This document shows, one piece after another, positions 8,215 through 16,980 of a DNA stretch of 64,000 nt. Made by a program: the position numbers and the translations under genes. The stretch is from Bhargavaea cecembensis DSE10 (GTDB lineage Bacteria > Bacillota > Bacilli > Bacillales_A > Planococcaceae), in assembly GCF_000348905.1 (NCBI RefSeq), contig NZ_AOFT01000002.1:124001-188000 (forward strand), given 5' to 3'. The first letter of the stretch is position 1. Each line of letters starts with the position of its first letter. A model generated the notes under the pieces. That model was given only the letters and a program-made list of their open reading frames with translations, was not told the DNA's origin and made no database searches.

Positions 8215-8557
8215 GAAGGATCCCTCCCAGCCGTTTTATCGCATCTTCTTGAGTACCTTCCAACAGGTGGCTGCCCAACCCGGACAGCTCAAACATTTTC
8301 TTCATCGTCGGAGACGGATTCAGGATTACCGTCCCGCCTTCGACTGCACCGAGATCTCTCATCCTGCCCAATATCAGCCCGATGCCCGCACTGTCCATAA
8401 ACTGCAGGCTGCCGAGGTCCCAGATGACTGCACTTGCCTTCCCGCCGAAGATGAGACGGCTTACCTCCCGCTTGATGCTGTCTGCTGTATGGTGATCCAA
8501 TTCTCCTGCAGGGCGGACAATTACGATGCCGCCCGATGTCAATGTAATCTGATTCAT
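8204..8557 (-). CDS. spoIIAA: Anti-sigma F factor antagonist
   Basis: A 117-residue STAS-domain protein. The motif LQFMDSAGIGLILGR contains the serine that SpoIIAB phosphorylates (S56 here, S58 in B. subtilis). The frame is open 31 codons further upstream, but ATG 8557 is chosen because it matches the family N-terminus and has AGGGGG nine bases before it; the longer version would run across the sigma-H promoter. It opens the operon spoIIAA-spoIIAB-sigF-spoVAF. Confidence 0.96.
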   Translation of the reverse strand: MNQITLTSGGIVIVRPAGELDHHTADSIKREVSRLIFGGKASAVIWDLGSLQFMDSAGIGLILGRMRDLGAVEGGTVILNPSPTMKKMFELSGLGSHLLEGTQEDAIKRLGGILHGK

Positions 8558-8579
8558 ATGGATGCCCCCTTTCGGCTCG

Positions 8580-8608
8580 TAATTCAACGGCCGCTTTCCG
8601 GATTCCTT
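8580..8608 (-). promoter_or_regulatory. Sigma-H type promoter of the spoIIA operon
   Basis: On the minus strand AAGGAATCC (8600-8608) and GTTGAATTA (8580-8588) are separated by 11 bases. This fits the sigma-H consensus (AGGAWWT, then GAAT) and lies about 25 bases before the spoIIAA start, where the B. subtilis spoIIA sigma-H promoter is also found. Spo0A boxes were not resolved by eye. Confidence 0.7.
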
Positions 8609-8800
8609 GTACTCGACGAAAGTAGTGGAAATCCGGCAATTTTCGGCCATGACGGCCTTCGCCGTCCAAGCCTGCCCGAGAACGGACCCGAATATACGTG
8701 GAAATTACAGTTATCGGGGAGAAGTGGCGGGCCGCCATGCAGATTGCATGAGCCTTTTGAATTCAGCTGTAGGCTTCTCTGCTTCAATCCGTTATGGGCT
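8609..8800. other. Intergenic stretch between the spoIIA promoter and the tandem repeat
   Basis: About 190 bases with no supported gene. Spo0A sites for the spoIIA promoter would be expected here, but no convincing TGTCGAA-type match was found. Confidence 0.4.
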
Positions 8801-9070
8801 AGTTGGAGAAAAGGGTAGTAACGGGCTGCCACTTGGAGTTAGGTAGTCTGAATTGGAGCAACGGAGGCTCAATTGGAGCATGGGAATGCAATCTGGAGCA
8901 ACGGGAGCTCAATTGGAGTATGGGAATGCAATCTGGAGCAACGGGAGCTCAATTGGAGTATGGGGCTGCAATTCGGAGCAACGGAGGCTCAATTGGAGTA
9001 TGGGAATGTAATCTGGAGCAACGGGAGCTCAATTGGAGTATGGGTATGCATTTTGGAGTAACTGGATTCA
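8801..9070. repeat. Tandem array of 20-base units with a 40-base higher-order period
   Basis: From 8831 to 9070 the DNA is a gap-free run of twelve 20-base units starting at 8831, 8851, 8871 and so on to 9051. Each carries TTGGAGYA or a close variant (CTGGAG, TCGGAG) at unit positions 3-10. Units alternate between type A (ending in ACGGGAGCTC) and type B (ending in TGGGAATGCA), giving a 40-base repeat; the pairs at 8891, 8931 and 9011 differ at only one or two bases. A stray related unit sits at 8801. The array occupies the place where dacF and a purine nucleoside phosphorylase gene lie in B. subtilis. Function unknown. Confidence 0.9.
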
Positions 9071-9146
9071 GTCGCACGCGAACTTCTTCGATTCATACGC
9101 AAATTTTATAATCCCTAACTTTCAATACACATCTCCTGATACGACA

Positions 9147-9181
9147 AATCGGACCCAGAATGATTTTCTCTGGGTCCGATC
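9147..9181 (-). terminator. Probable terminator of the deoB-pdp operon
   Basis: A perfect 12-bp stem, ATCGGACCCAGA at 9148-9159 with TCTGGGTCCGAT at 9169-9180, lies just behind the pdp stop. The following U tract on the minus strand is short (TTTG), so termination strength is uncertain. Confidence 0.65.
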
Positions 9182-9193
9182 TGTTTCCTTAAT

Positions 9194-10495
9194 TTACTGA
9201 ATATCGCCGTGGATGAGCGCCGGTGCGTCGGCTTTTTCGGGACCGACAATGATATGCTCACGGAGCATGCCAATCGCGGTGTCGGTGCCTTTGCCGTTTG
9301 TGTGGATCTCGGCAAGCGGCTCACCTTTCTCCACGGCGTCTCCTACCTTTTTCTTCAGGACGATGCCGACGCCAAGGTCGATCTGCTCATCCTTGGTCGC
9401 GCGTCCCGCTCCGAGGTGCATTGCGGCAAGGCCGATGTCATCCGCGCCGATGGACTGGACATATCCGTCCGCCTCGGCCTTGAACTCGATGACTTCCGAT
9501 GCCGATGGAAGTTTCGCAGGATCGTCGACGATCTCCGGATTCCCGCCCTGTGCCTCGATAAACTTGCGGAACAGGGCAAGTGCCGAGCCGTCATTGATCA
9601 CTTTTTGGATCATGCCTTCCGCTTCCCCGATGCTTCCGGCTTTTCCTCCGGCGACGACCATGCGGCTGCCGAGTTCGACGCAGAGACGGGTGAGGTCTTC
9701 GGGACCTTCTCCCCTGAGTGTCTCGATCGCTTCTTTCACCTCGAGTGCGTTTCCGATTGCGTAGCCGAGAGGCTGGCTCATGTCAGAGATGACGGCCATC
9801 GTCTTGCGCCCGACGGCATTGCCGATGCCGACCATGGCTTCGGCAAGACGCCGTGCATCCTCTTCCGTCTTCATAAAGGCGCCTTCGCCGGTTTTAACGT
9901 CCAGAACAATGGCATCTGCCCCAGCAGCGATTTTCTTGCTCATGATCGAACTTGCGATCAGCGGGATGCTGTCGACGGTTGCCGTCACATCACGCAAGGC
10001 GTATAGCTTCTTGTCCGCCGGGGTGAGGTTTCCGCTTTGGCCGATGACCGCGAGCTTCAGGTTGTTCACCTGATCGGCAAACTGCTTTTCCGTGAGTTCG
10101 ATATGGAATCCGTCAATTGATTCCAATTTGTCGAGCGTCCCGCCTGTGTGGCCGAGGCCGCGTCCGCTCATCTTGGCGACCGGCACGCCGCAGGCCGCAA
10201 CAATCGGCCCGAGGATGAGTGTGGTCGTATCCCCGACGCCACCTGTGGAATGCTTGTCAACGAGGGTACCCTCGATGCCGGACAGGTCGATGCGGTCACC
10301 CGAGTCCACCATGGCTTCTGTCAGCAATGCCTGCTCTTCTTCGGCCATTCCCTCGAAATAGATGGCCATCAGCAGCGCGCTTGCCTGGTAGTCCGGTACC
10401 GAATCATCCGTGATCCCGTTGATGAAGAACCGGATCTCCTCCTCCGACAATCTGCCGCCGTCCCGTTTTTTTGTGATGATGTCAACCATTCTCAT
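9194..10495 (-). CDS. pdp: Pyrimidine-nucleoside phosphorylase
   Basis: A 433-residue enzyme of the thymidine/pyrimidine nucleoside phosphorylase family. The signature [18 protein letters not shown] and the phosphate loop KHSTGGVGD are both present. It splits uridine or thymidine with phosphate to free base and (deoxy)ribose-1-phosphate, which DeoB then converts to the 5-phosphate. The family N-terminus MRMVDII fixes ATG 10495; a TTG three codons upstream is also possible. It follows deoB by 16 bases in the same operon. In B. subtilis the corresponding position holds a purine nucleoside phosphorylase. Confidence 0.94.
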   Translation of the reverse strand: MRMVDIITKKRDGGRLSEEEIRFFINGITDDSVPDYQASALLMAIYFEGMAEEEQALLTEAMVDSGDRIDLSGIEGTLVDKHSTGGVGDTTTLILGPIVAACGVPVAKMSGRGLGHTGGTLDKLESIDGFHIELTEKQFADQVNNLKLAVIGQSGNLTPADKKLYALRDVTATVDSIPLIASSIMSKKIAAGADAIVLDVKTGEGAFMKTEEDARRLAEAMVGIGNAVGRKTMAVISDMSQPLGYAIGNALEVKEAIETLRGEGPEDLTRLCVELGSRMVVAGGKAGSIGEAEGMIQKVINDGSALALFRKFIEAQGGNPEIVDDPAKLPSASEVIEFKAEADGYVQSIGADDIGLAAMHLGAGRATKDEQIDLGVGIVLKKKVGDAVEKGEPLAEIHTNGKGTDTAIGMLREHIIVGPEKADAPALIHGDIQ

Positions 10496-10511
10496 GTCGT
10501 TCAACCCGCTT

Positions 10512-11696
10512 TCATTTCAAAAATGGAAGATAGCTTTCGCCGAACTCCGGCATTTTCACGCCAAAGTTGTCCGAAACGGTCGCACCGACGGAAGCGAAGG
10601 TTTTCTGGAGCGGCAGTTCGCCGCCCTGTGCAAATCTCGGAGAAGCCATGATGATCGGGACATACTCACGCGTATGATCGGTCCCTGGAGCCGTCGGGTC
10701 GTTTCCGTGGTCCGCCGTGATGATCAGGAGATCGTCCTCACGGAGGGCATTCATGATCTCGGGGAGGCGCGCATCAAACTCGGCGAGTGCGTTGCCATAG
10801 CCTTCCGGGTCACGGCGGTGGCCGAATAGTGCGTCAAAGTCAACTAGATTGGTGAACGACAGACCATTAAAATCACGGTTCATCACTTCAAGCAGCTTGT
10901 CGACACCATCCATGTTTGAAGAAGTGCGGACCGCATCGGTCACACCTTCACCGTTATAGATATCGGATATTTTCCCGACCGCGATCACGTCATAGCCGCC
11001 GTCCTGCAGCTCATTCATCACAGTGCGTCCGAACGGCTTCAGTGCATAGTCATGCCGGTTTTTCGTCCGGGTGAAGTTGCCGGGTTCCCCGATGAACGGG
11101 CGGGCGATGACCCGGCCGACCAGGTACTCGGGCTTGAGTGTGATTTCTCTTGCGGTCTCACAGATTTCGTAAAGTTCCTCGATCGGGATGACGCCTTCGT
11201 GCGCAGCAATCTGCAGCACCGGATCCGCCGATGTGTAGACGATCAGATCGCCGGATTCCATATGGAGCGGCCCGAGCTCATCGATGATGACGGTGCCGCT
11301 GGCGGGCTTGTTTCCGATCACACGGCGCCCCGTCCGCTCCTCCAGCTCACGGATCAGCCCATCAGGAAAACCTTCCGGATACACTTTGAACGGCTTGTCG
11401 ATGTTCAGGCCCATGATTTCCCAGTGGCCGGTCATCGTGTCCTTGCCGACAGATGCTTCCTGCATGCGCCCGTAATATCCTGCAGGCTTGTCCGCCGTCT
11501 CAAGTCCTTTAAGCGGACGGATATTGGCCAGGCCGAGGCCTGCCATATTCGGCATGTCAAGCCCGCCTGTGGTCTCGGCGATATGACCGAGTGTATCTGC
11601 CCCTGTGTCACCGAATTCGGCAGCATCCGGTGCTTCGCCGATGCCGACCGAATCGAGGACAATCAGATGAATTCGATTAAATGGTTGCGCTGTCAT
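10512..11696 (-). CDS. deoB: Phosphopentomutase
   Basis: A 394-residue alkaline-phosphatase-superfamily enzyme that interconverts ribose-1-phosphate and ribose-5-phosphate (and the deoxy forms). The metal ligands and nucleophile region [12 protein letters not shown] at the N-terminus and [10 protein letters not shown] near the C-terminus are intact, and the length matches the family. An AAGGAGG site lies ten bases before ATG 11696. It forms a salvage operon with pdp and lies downstream of xerD, as drm does in B. subtilis. Confidence 0.96.
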   Translation of the reverse strand: MTAQPFNRIHLIVLDSVGIGEAPDAAEFGDTGADTLGHIAETTGGLDMPNMAGLGLANIRPLKGLETADKPAGYYGRMQEASVGKDTMTGHWEIMGLNIDKPFKVYPEGFPDGLIRELEERTGRRVIGNKPASGTVIIDELGPLHMESGDLIVYTSADPVLQIAAHEGVIPIEELYEICETAREITLKPEYLVGRVIARPFIGEPGNFTRTKNRHDYALKPFGRTVMNELQDGGYDVIAVGKISDIYNGEGVTDAVRTSSNMDGVDKLLEVMNRDFNGLSFTNLVDFDALFGHRRDPEGYGNALAEFDARLPEIMNALREDDLLIITADHGNDPTAPGTDHTREYVPIIMASPRFAQGGELPLQKTFASVGATVSDNFGVKMPEFGESYLPFLK

Positions 11697-11783
11697 TGTC
11701 GCAAAACCTCCTTGGCACTACGTATACCCATTACAAGAATACTGTACCACAAATCAGAGGTCTGACGTCACATTTTACCCGTG

Positions 11784-12686
11784 TCAGGCACGGGGATGAA
11801 ACTTGCTGTAGACATCCTTCAGACGGGTCTTGCTGACATGGGTATAAATCTGTGTCGTCGAAATGTCCGCATGGCCGAGCATTTCCTGGATGGCGCGGAG
11901 GTCTGCCCCATTTTCCACAAGATGCGTCGCAAAGGAATGCCGCAGGGTATGCGGAGTGAGTTCTTTCGTGATGCCCGCTTTTTTCGCGTGCAGGTTCAAC
12001 AGCTTCCAGACTCCCTGGCGTGTCAGGCGGCCGCCCCTCGCATTGACGAATAGTGCATCCTGCGCCCGGTCTCCCTTCAGCATCAATGGCCTCGCCTGCT
12101 CGATATAGGAGGTGACCGCGTCGATCGCATTCCTGCCGAGCGGTACAATCCGTTCCTTGCCGCCCTTGCCGAATACGCGGGCAAACCCCATTGACAGATG
12201 GACGTCACCGGTATTCATCCCGATGCACTCACTGACCCGCATGCCGGTACCGTAAAGCATTTCCAGCATCGCCCTGTCCCGTACGCCCGCGGGCTTCGAG
12301 CGGTCCGGTGCCCCGATCAGCGAATCGACCTCCCCGACGGACAGCACCCTCGGCAATTTCATCTCGAGCTTCGGAAGATCCAGCTGGATGGTCGGATCAG
12401 ACGTCGTGACCCGCTCCCTCACGAGGAACTGATGGAAAGACCGGATGGAGGAGATGTGCCGGGAAATGGTCCTCGGCGATTTCCCGCCTTGTTCCAGAAC
12501 CTCCAGGTAACCGAGGATATGGGGGCGGGTGACGCCGTCCAGGCTGCCCGGCTGCACCTCCTTTTCCAGATGGCGGACGTAGCCGAGCAGATCACTTTTA
12601 TAGGACCCGATTGTATTTTCCGCCAGTTGCCTTTCGACTCTCAGAAAATGAAGATAGTCGTTCAGCGCATCTTCGGACTCTTTCAT
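11784..12686 (-). CDS. xerD: Site-specific tyrosine recombinase XerD
   Basis: A 300-residue XerD protein that, with XerC/CodV, resolves chromosome dimers at dif. The catalytic set is complete: R150 (GTGMRVSE), K174 (GKGGKER), H246 and R249 (HTLRHSFATHL), H272 (LGHADIS) and the nucleophile Y281. The N-terminal SAM-like core-binding domain covers about 1-105. ATG 12686 is chosen for its GGGGAG ribosome site; the upstream in-frame extension runs through the fur terminator. Gene order fur-xerD-deoB matches B. subtilis. Confidence 0.96.
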   Translation of the reverse strand: MKESEDALNDYLHFLRVERQLAENTIGSYKSDLLGYVRHLEKEVQPGSLDGVTRPHILGYLEVLEQGGKSPRTISRHISSIRSFHQFLVRERVTTSDPTIQLDLPKLEMKLPRVLSVGEVDSLIGAPDRSKPAGVRDRAMLEMLYGTGMRVSECIGMNTGDVHLSMGFARVFGKGGKERIVPLGRNAIDAVTSYIEQARPLMLKGDRAQDALFVNARGGRLTRQGVWKLLNLHAKKAGITKELTPHTLRHSFATHLVENGADLRAIQEMLGHADISTTQIYTHVSKTRLKDVYSKFHPRA

Positions 12687-12716
12687 GTTCTCTCCCCTTT
12701 CCGGACTTATCCGTAT

Positions 12717-12746
12717 GAAAAAAGGACAGCTTTCGCCATCCTGTCC
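12717..12746 (-). terminator. Terminator of fur
   Basis: Stem GGACAG (12724-12729) with CTGTCC (12741-12746) and six A residues at 12718-12723, giving a U6 tract on the minus strand between fur and xerD. Confidence 0.75.
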
Positions 12747-12753
12747 GTTTCTG

Positions 12754-13215
12754 TTATTCGGATTCTTTTTCTTCATTTCCTTTACTGCAGCGGCTGCAGA
12801 TTCCGTGGAATGTGAGCCTGTGATCCTTGATGCGGAAGTTCCAGCGGTCCTCGACAATCTGTTCGACGTCACCGAGCAGGTCCTCCTGGATCTCATCCAC
12901 CGCGCCGCACTCGATGCAGACGAGGTGATGGTGGAAATGGGCGGCACCTTCCTGCCGCAGGTCAAAGCGGGATACCCCGTCTCCAAAATTGATTTTGTCG
13001 ACGACTTTCAGTTCGGTCAGCAGCTCCAGTGTCCGATAGACAGTTGCAAGCCCGATTTCGGGCGACTTTTCCTTGACGAGCAGATAGACATCCTCTGCGC
13101 TGAGGTGGTCTTCCTCATGCTCCAGCAGTACAGAGACCGTGGCTTCGCGCTGGGGCGTCAGTTTGTATTTCGCATTGTGGAGCTGCTTTTTTATGCGTTC
13201 AATCCTGCTTTCCAT
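12754..13215 (-). CDS. fur: Ferric uptake regulator
   Basis: A 153-residue Fur-family repressor with an N-terminal winged helix (LTPQREATVSVLLEH, then ATVYRTLELL) and the metal-rich segment FDLRQEGAAHFHHHLVCIECG. Two CxxC pairs (CIEC and CSRC) provide the structural zinc site. With Fe2+ the family represses iron uptake genes. Position next to xerD supports Fur rather than PerR or Zur. A strong Fur-box match lies about 90 bases upstream of the start, suggesting autoregulation. Confidence 0.93.
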   Translation of the reverse strand: MESRIERIKKQLHNAKYKLTPQREATVSVLLEHEEDHLSAEDVYLLVKEKSPEIGLATVYRTLELLTELKVVDKINFGDGVSRFDLRQEGAAHFHHHLVCIECGAVDEIQEDLLGDVEQIVEDRWNFRIKDHRLTFHGICSRCSKGNEEKESE

Positions 13216-13303
13216 GAGACGCCCCCCTCAAACTGTACTTATTATATCAACCAGGCCGGATGGTTACAAGAGTTCCAACATATTAACAACAATCATTACA
13301 ATA

Positions 13304-13318
13304 TGATAATCATTTTCA
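13304..13318. promoter_or_regulatory. Fur box upstream of fur
   Basis: TGATAATCATTTTCA matches the 7-1-7 Fur consensus (TGATAAT N ATTATCA) at 14 of 15 positions, counting the free centre. It overlaps the stop codon of the upstream SpoIIM-like gene and lies in the AT-rich fur leader. Confidence 0.7.
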
Positions 13319-13828
13319 ATTATCAAGGAAAATGAACAAACCGATTTCCACTGCAAGGATGGCGGCCGACAGGGCGGCGACCCTGATCACCGCTTCTTTC
13401 CGGTGCCTGCTAAAATATTTCTTGAGCATGAACGGGGGCGAGAGATTCATGCAGAACAATATGAACAGCAGCGTGAGGAGAAGCTGTGCCGGAAACCACC
13501 AGCCTGCATAAAAAGTGAGCGCATTTTCCTGGCTGATCAGGTAAGTCGAGGCAAAGCCGAAGAAGACAGCTCTCAGGCCTGCGACAAACATGACCGCATG
13601 CCGGAGAGCGGCGTGCGAAGCCAGGAACAGGGCCAGCGCATGGAATGCCAAGAAAGCCAGAAGGGCCCGGTAAGGCTTGGCCGGAGCCGCAAGGTCGAGG
13701 CGCGGATCAAGAAAGACGGTGACCGTTTCGGCCATGCCCGCTTCCGCAAAGCGGAACAGGACGGTCCCGCCCGTAAACCCGATAATCAGTAGTGTGAGCA
13801 GATAAAGAAAAGGGAGCGATCGCTGCAT
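13316..13828 (-). CDS. SpoIIM-like integral membrane protein
   Basis: A 170-residue, strongly hydrophobic protein with about five membrane spans (near 4-23, 54-72, 77-97, 106-126 and 145-167). It lies between nudF and fur, exactly where spoIIM sits in B. subtilis. The first span and following loop (GFTGGTVLFRF) resemble the SpoIIM start in layout. SpoIIM works with SpoIID and SpoIIP in engulfment. It is shorter than B. subtilis SpoIIM (about 214 residues) and similarity is weak by eye, so the call rests on topology and position. GGAGG eight bases upstream favours ATG 13828 over a GTG at 13837. Confidence 0.55.
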   Translation of the reverse strand: MQRSLPFLYLLTLLIIGFTGGTVLFRFAEAGMAETVTVFLDPRLDLAAPAKPYRALLAFLAFHALALFLASHAALRHAVMFVAGLRAVFFGFASTYLISQENALTFYAGWWFPAQLLLTLLFILFCMNLSPPFMLKKYFSRHRKEAVIRVAALSAAILAVEIGLFIFLDN

Positions 13829-13885
13829 GGGCTGCACCTCCGGAGGATTTGTACAACCTATGCCTGTCCGCTCCCTGACATGTCT

Positions 13886-14431
13886 TTACCTTCTTCCCGA
13901 ACGATCCGCCCAAAGAATGGAGAAAGCCGTTTTGGCGTCCCGGATTTTCCCCTCATCCAGCATCGAAACCGCTTCCTCCAAAGGGATTTCAAGCAATTCG
14001 ACGAACTCATCTTCATCGCCCGCCGCCGGATTGTCGATTTTACAGAGTCCAGTTGCGGCAAACAGATGGATTGTCTCATCTGCAAATCCCGGCGAGGTTG
14101 CAAATGTTGTTACCGGCTCCAGGCGGCCGCAAGAGTAGCCGGTTTCCTCTTCCAGTTCCCTACGGGCTGTCACTTCAGGCGATTCACCGGGCTCGAGTTT
14201 GCCTGCCGGCACTTCAAGCAGGGTCATTCCGAGCGCCTTCCGGTATTGTTCGACCATCACAAGCTTTCCGTCATCGGTAATCGGAATCAGAGCCACTGCG
14301 CCCGGATGCCGGACGAGTTCCCTTTTCGCCGGCTTCCCGTCGGGCAGGATCACATCATCGATTTCAAGGCGGATGATTTTGCCGTCATAAATCGTCTCCG
14401 TATGTACTGTCCGTTCCTCAAACTTATCCAT
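13886..14431 (-). CDS. nudF: ADP-ribose pyrophosphatase (Nudix hydrolase)
   Basis: A 181-residue Nudix protein that hydrolyses ADP-ribose to AMP and ribose-5-phosphate. The Nudix box is complete, from GKLEPGESPEVTARR through ELEEETGY, with the catalytic REXXEE glutamates. The start at 14431 matches family N-termini (MDKFEERTV); a longer frame upstream would overlap the divergent yqkF gene. The pair nudF/yqkF is conserved in Bacillales. Confidence 0.93.
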   Translation of the reverse strand: MDKFEERTVHTETIYDGKIIRLEIDDVILPDGKPAKRELVRHPGAVALIPITDDGKLVMVEQYRKALGMTLLEVPAGKLEPGESPEVTARRELEEETGYSCGRLEPVTTFATSPGFADETIHLFAATGLCKIDNPAAGDEDEFVELLEIPLEEAVSMLDEGKIRDAKTAFSILWADRSGRR

Positions 14432-14448
14432 TGGACCATCCCTTTCTG

Positions 14449-14476
14449 TTGGTCGTCCTTGCGCATTCATTATACT
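14449..14476 (+). promoter_or_regulatory. Sigma-A type promoter of yqkF
   Basis: TTGGTC (14449-14454) and TATACT (14471-14476) are spaced by 16 bases, 22 bases before the yqkF start. Confidence 0.55.
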
Positions 14477-14497
14477 ATGGATTCGGGAGGGGATACG

Positions 14498-15400
14498 ATG
14501 AAGACACGGAAACTCGGTAAAACCGGTCCGCATATATCGGAAATCGGACTCGGCTGCATGTCGCTTCCGGATGATGTCCGCCAGGCGGAGCGGATTGTGG
14601 CAGCGGCACTGGATGCCGGAATCAACTACTTCGACACTGCCGACCTGTATGGGAAAGGCAGAAATGAGGAATTGCTCGGCCAGGCGCTCGGAAACAGGCG
14701 TCAGGACATCATCCTGGCCACCAAGGCGGGAAACCGCTGGACGGATGGCCGGGACGGATGGGAATGGGACCCTTCTCCAGAGCATATCCGCAAGTCCGTC
14801 CATGATAGCCTCAAGCGTCTCGGCACCGACTATATTGATGTCTACCAGCTCCACGGCGGAACGGCGGATGATGACCTCGGTGCCGTTATCGGGGTGTTCG
14901 AAGACCTGAAGCGGGAAGGGCTGATCCGCCACTACGGCATTTCATCCATCCGCCCGAATGTCTTTTTGCCATTCCTAAAAAACAGCGAAGCAGTATCCAA
15001 CATGATGCAGTTCAGCCTGCTTGACCGCAGGCCGGAGGAATGGTTGGGCGGCATCAGTGAGGCGGGGGCTTCTGTTGTCGCACGCGGAACGTTGGCAAAA
15101 GGGCTCCTGACAGCTGAAGGGGAAAAACGCACAGAAGCAATGAACGGATACCTATCGTACTCGTCAGGTAAGCTTCTCGAACTGATCAGGGAGTTCGGCA
15201 GGCTGCCGGGGACACTCCATTCGGCGGCTCTCGCCTTCATCCTCGAAAACAGCACGGTGGCATCCGCCATCACGGGGGCAAGCAGCGAAGAACAGCTGAA
15301 CGAGACGCTCAGCGCGTATGACAGCATGCCTGACAGCGAAACCGTCCGGGCCTATGCCGCCCTGACAGCAAAAGAGCAATATGAAAAGCACCGGGATTGA
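14498..15400 (+). CDS. yqkF: Aldo/keto reductase (YqkF-like)
   Basis: A 300-residue AKR-fold oxidoreductase, probably NADPH-dependent. The catalytic tetrad region is visible as FDTADLYGKGRNEELLG (Asp and Tyr), TKAG (Lys) and YQLHGG (His). The substrate cannot be told from sequence. ATG 14498 has GGGAGGGG a few bases upstream. It diverges from nudF and ends at a hairpin that also faces yqkE. Confidence 0.9.
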   Translation: MKTRKLGKTGPHISEIGLGCMSLPDDVRQAERIVAAALDAGINYFDTADLYGKGRNEELLGQALGNRRQDIILATKAGNRWTDGRDGWEWDPSPEHIRKSVHDSLKRLGTDYIDVYQLHGGTADDDLGAVIGVFEDLKREGLIRHYGISSIRPNVFLPFLKNSEAVSNMMQFSLLDRRPEEWLGGISEAGASVVARGTLAKGLLTAEGEKRTEAMNGYLSYSSGKLLELIREFGRLPGTLHSAALAFILENSTVASAITGASSEEQLNETLSAYDSMPDSETVRAYAALTAKEQYEKHRD

Positions 15401-15414
15401 TGTCCCGGTGCTTT
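15385..15414 (+). terminator. Bidirectional terminator between yqkF and yqkE
   Basis: A 12-bp perfect stem, AAAGCACCGGGA at 15385-15396 with TCCCGGTGCTTT at 15403-15414, overlapping the yqkF stop. A and T ends allow use in both directions. Confidence 0.75.
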
Positions 15415-15433
15415 CCGTTTGGCCGAATGGCTT

Positions 15434-15685
15434 TTAATACTTGGAACCCTTCTCGCCGTATTTCTCGAGAAGCTCTCCGAACGACATGTTCTTTTCCCGT
15501 TCACGTCGTTCCTTGGCCTTCTGTGCAAGGCGTTTTTCCTCTTCTTCCTTTTCGGTCTGGAGAAGTGCCTGCTTTGCCTGTTTCAGCTTATCCAGTGTAT
15601 CCCCGCCGAGCCCGTCGGCGAGTGTCGGGCGGCTGTCCTGTTTCTGGACGGCCGCTTTCCGCTGCTGCGGTTTCTTTTTGGCCAC
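15434..15685 (-). CDS. yqkE: DUF3886 small charged protein (YqkE-like)
   Basis: An 83-residue protein of the YqkE/DUF3886 family. It has a Lys-rich start, then a charged helix (about residues 28-68, rich in K, E and R) likely to form a coiled coil, and the conserved MSFGELLEKYGE end. Function is unknown. The gene lies next to yqkF as in B. subtilis. It follows the thiolase gene by 22 bases and is probably read from the same transcript. Confidence 0.85.
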   Translation of the reverse strand: MAKKKPQQRKAAVQKQDSRPTLADGLGGDTLDKLKQAKQALLQTEKEEEEKRLAQKAKERREREKNMSFGELLEKYGEKGSKY

Positions 15686-15707
15686 AGACTCACCTTCCTT
15701 CAGTCAT

Positions 15708-16892
15708 TCAGGGACGGCGCACGACTGTCGCGACACCCTGGCCGCCGCCGATGCAGAGTGTGGCAAGACCCGTCTTGGCGTCACGTCGCTTCATCTCATG
15801 AAGCAATGTCACGAGAATCCGCGCACCGCTGGCTCCAATCGGGTGTCCGAGCGCAATCGCGCCGCCGTTTACATTCAGTTTATCATGGTCGAATTCAAGC
15901 TCGCGGTCGACGGCGATCGACTGGGCCGCGAATGCTTCGTTCGCTTCAACGAGGTCCATGTCCCCCAGTTCCAGTCCGGCTTTGTCCAGTGCATTTCTGA
16001 CTGCCTGGACCGGACCTATGCCCATCACGGCCGGATCCACGCCTGCATTGCCATTGGCGGCAATGACCGCGAGCGGCTCTACGCCTAGCTCTTCCGCCTT
16101 TTCTTTGGACATCACCACAAACGCTGCCGCGCCGTCATTAATGCCGGAAGCATTTCCTGCAGTGACGCTCCCCTCTTTTTTGAATGCCGGGCGGAGCTTC
16201 GCCAGTTTCTCGGCAGTGGAGCCCGCTTTTACGTGTTCGTCCGTGTCAAAGACGATCGGGTCACCTTTGCGCTGCGGAATTTCGACTGCCACGATTTCTT
16301 CCTTGAAACGGCCTGCCTCGATGGCAGCTGCCGCCCGCTCCTGTGAACGTGCCGCAAACGCATCCTGCTCCTCACGGCTGATGCCGTAGCGGTCGCAGAG
16401 GTTCTCTGCAGTGATGCCCATATGATAATCGTTGAATGCGCACCAGAGTCCGTCCGAAATCATGCTGTCGACCAGTTTCTGGTCCCCCATCTTGAAGCCG
16501 TCACGTGCCCCTTTCAGGAGATGCGGAGCCTGGCTCATATTCTCCATGCCGCCGGCCACGATAATATCGGCATCCCCGGCCTTGATCGCCTGGGCAGCCA
16601 GATGGACCGCCTTTAGCCCGGAACCGCATACTTTGTTGATGGTCAACGACGGTACCGTCTCAGGAAGTCCCGCTTTGATGGATGCCTGGCGGGCGGGGTT
16701 CTGGCCGAGTCCTGCCTGGAGGACATTCCCCATGATGACTTCGTCCACCTGTTCCCCGGCAACGCCTGCACGGGAAAGCGCCTCCCGGATTGCGGTGCCT
16801 CCAAGTTCAGTTGCAGGGATATCTTTTAGCGACCCAAGGAATGTGCCGATTGCCGTACGGACCGCACTTGCGATTACCACTTCTTTTGTCAT
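15708..16892 (-). CDS. Acetyl-CoA C-acetyltransferase (thiolase II)
   Basis: A 394-residue thiolase that condenses two acetyl-CoA to acetoacetyl-CoA or runs the reverse thiolysis. Catalytic residues are C89 ([11 protein letters not shown]), H350 ([10 protein letters not shown]) and C380 (CIGGGQG). ATG 16892 is chosen over a start seven codons upstream because it gives the family N-terminus [16 protein letters not shown]. It lies head to head with HMG-CoA lyase, whose product acetoacetate is one thiolase step from acetyl-CoA. Names used in relatives include mmgA, thlA, phaA and atoB. Confidence 0.93.
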   Translation of the reverse strand: MTKEVVIASAVRTAIGTFLGSLKDIPATELGGTAIREALSRAGVAGEQVDEVIMGNVLQAGLGQNPARQASIKAGLPETVPSLTINKVCGSGLKAVHLAAQAIKAGDADIIVAGGMENMSQAPHLLKGARDGFKMGDQKLVDSMISDGLWCAFNDYHMGITAENLCDRYGISREEQDAFAARSQERAAAAIEAGRFKEEIVAVEIPQRKGDPIVFDTDEHVKAGSTAEKLAKLRPAFKKEGSVTAGNASGINDGAAAFVVMSKEKAEELGVEPLAVIAANGNAGVDPAVMGIGPVQAVRNALDKAGLELGDMDLVEANEAFAAQSIAVDRELEFDHDKLNVNGGAIALGHPIGASGARILVTLLHEMKRRDAKTGLATLCIGGGQGVATVVRRP

Positions 16893-16929
16893 TTCCCCAT
16901 CTCCCCTTTCCACTCATCTGCTTATTGCC

Positions 16930-16958
16930 TTGCCCCGCCCCGTCTGCATCCTTACAAT
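16930..16958 (+). promoter_or_regulatory. Possible promoter of the HMG-CoA lyase gene
   Basis: TTGCCC (16930-16935) and TACAAT (16953-16958) with a 17-base spacer, 22 bases before the start codon. The -35 is a partial match only. Confidence 0.4.
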
Positions 16959-16980
16959 GAAAACAAGGAGGGGGTTTGTC

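Noticed and set aside
8801-9070. CRISPR array
   Set aside because: Units are contiguous, with no unique spacers and no cas genes.
8803-9111. Repetitive open frame over the tandem array (peptides rich in NWS, LEQRE and SNGSSIGVW)
   Set aside because: All plus-strand frames stay open because the repeat unit contains no stop in any frame. There is no ribosome site or domain, and the reading shifts frame with each 20-base unit.
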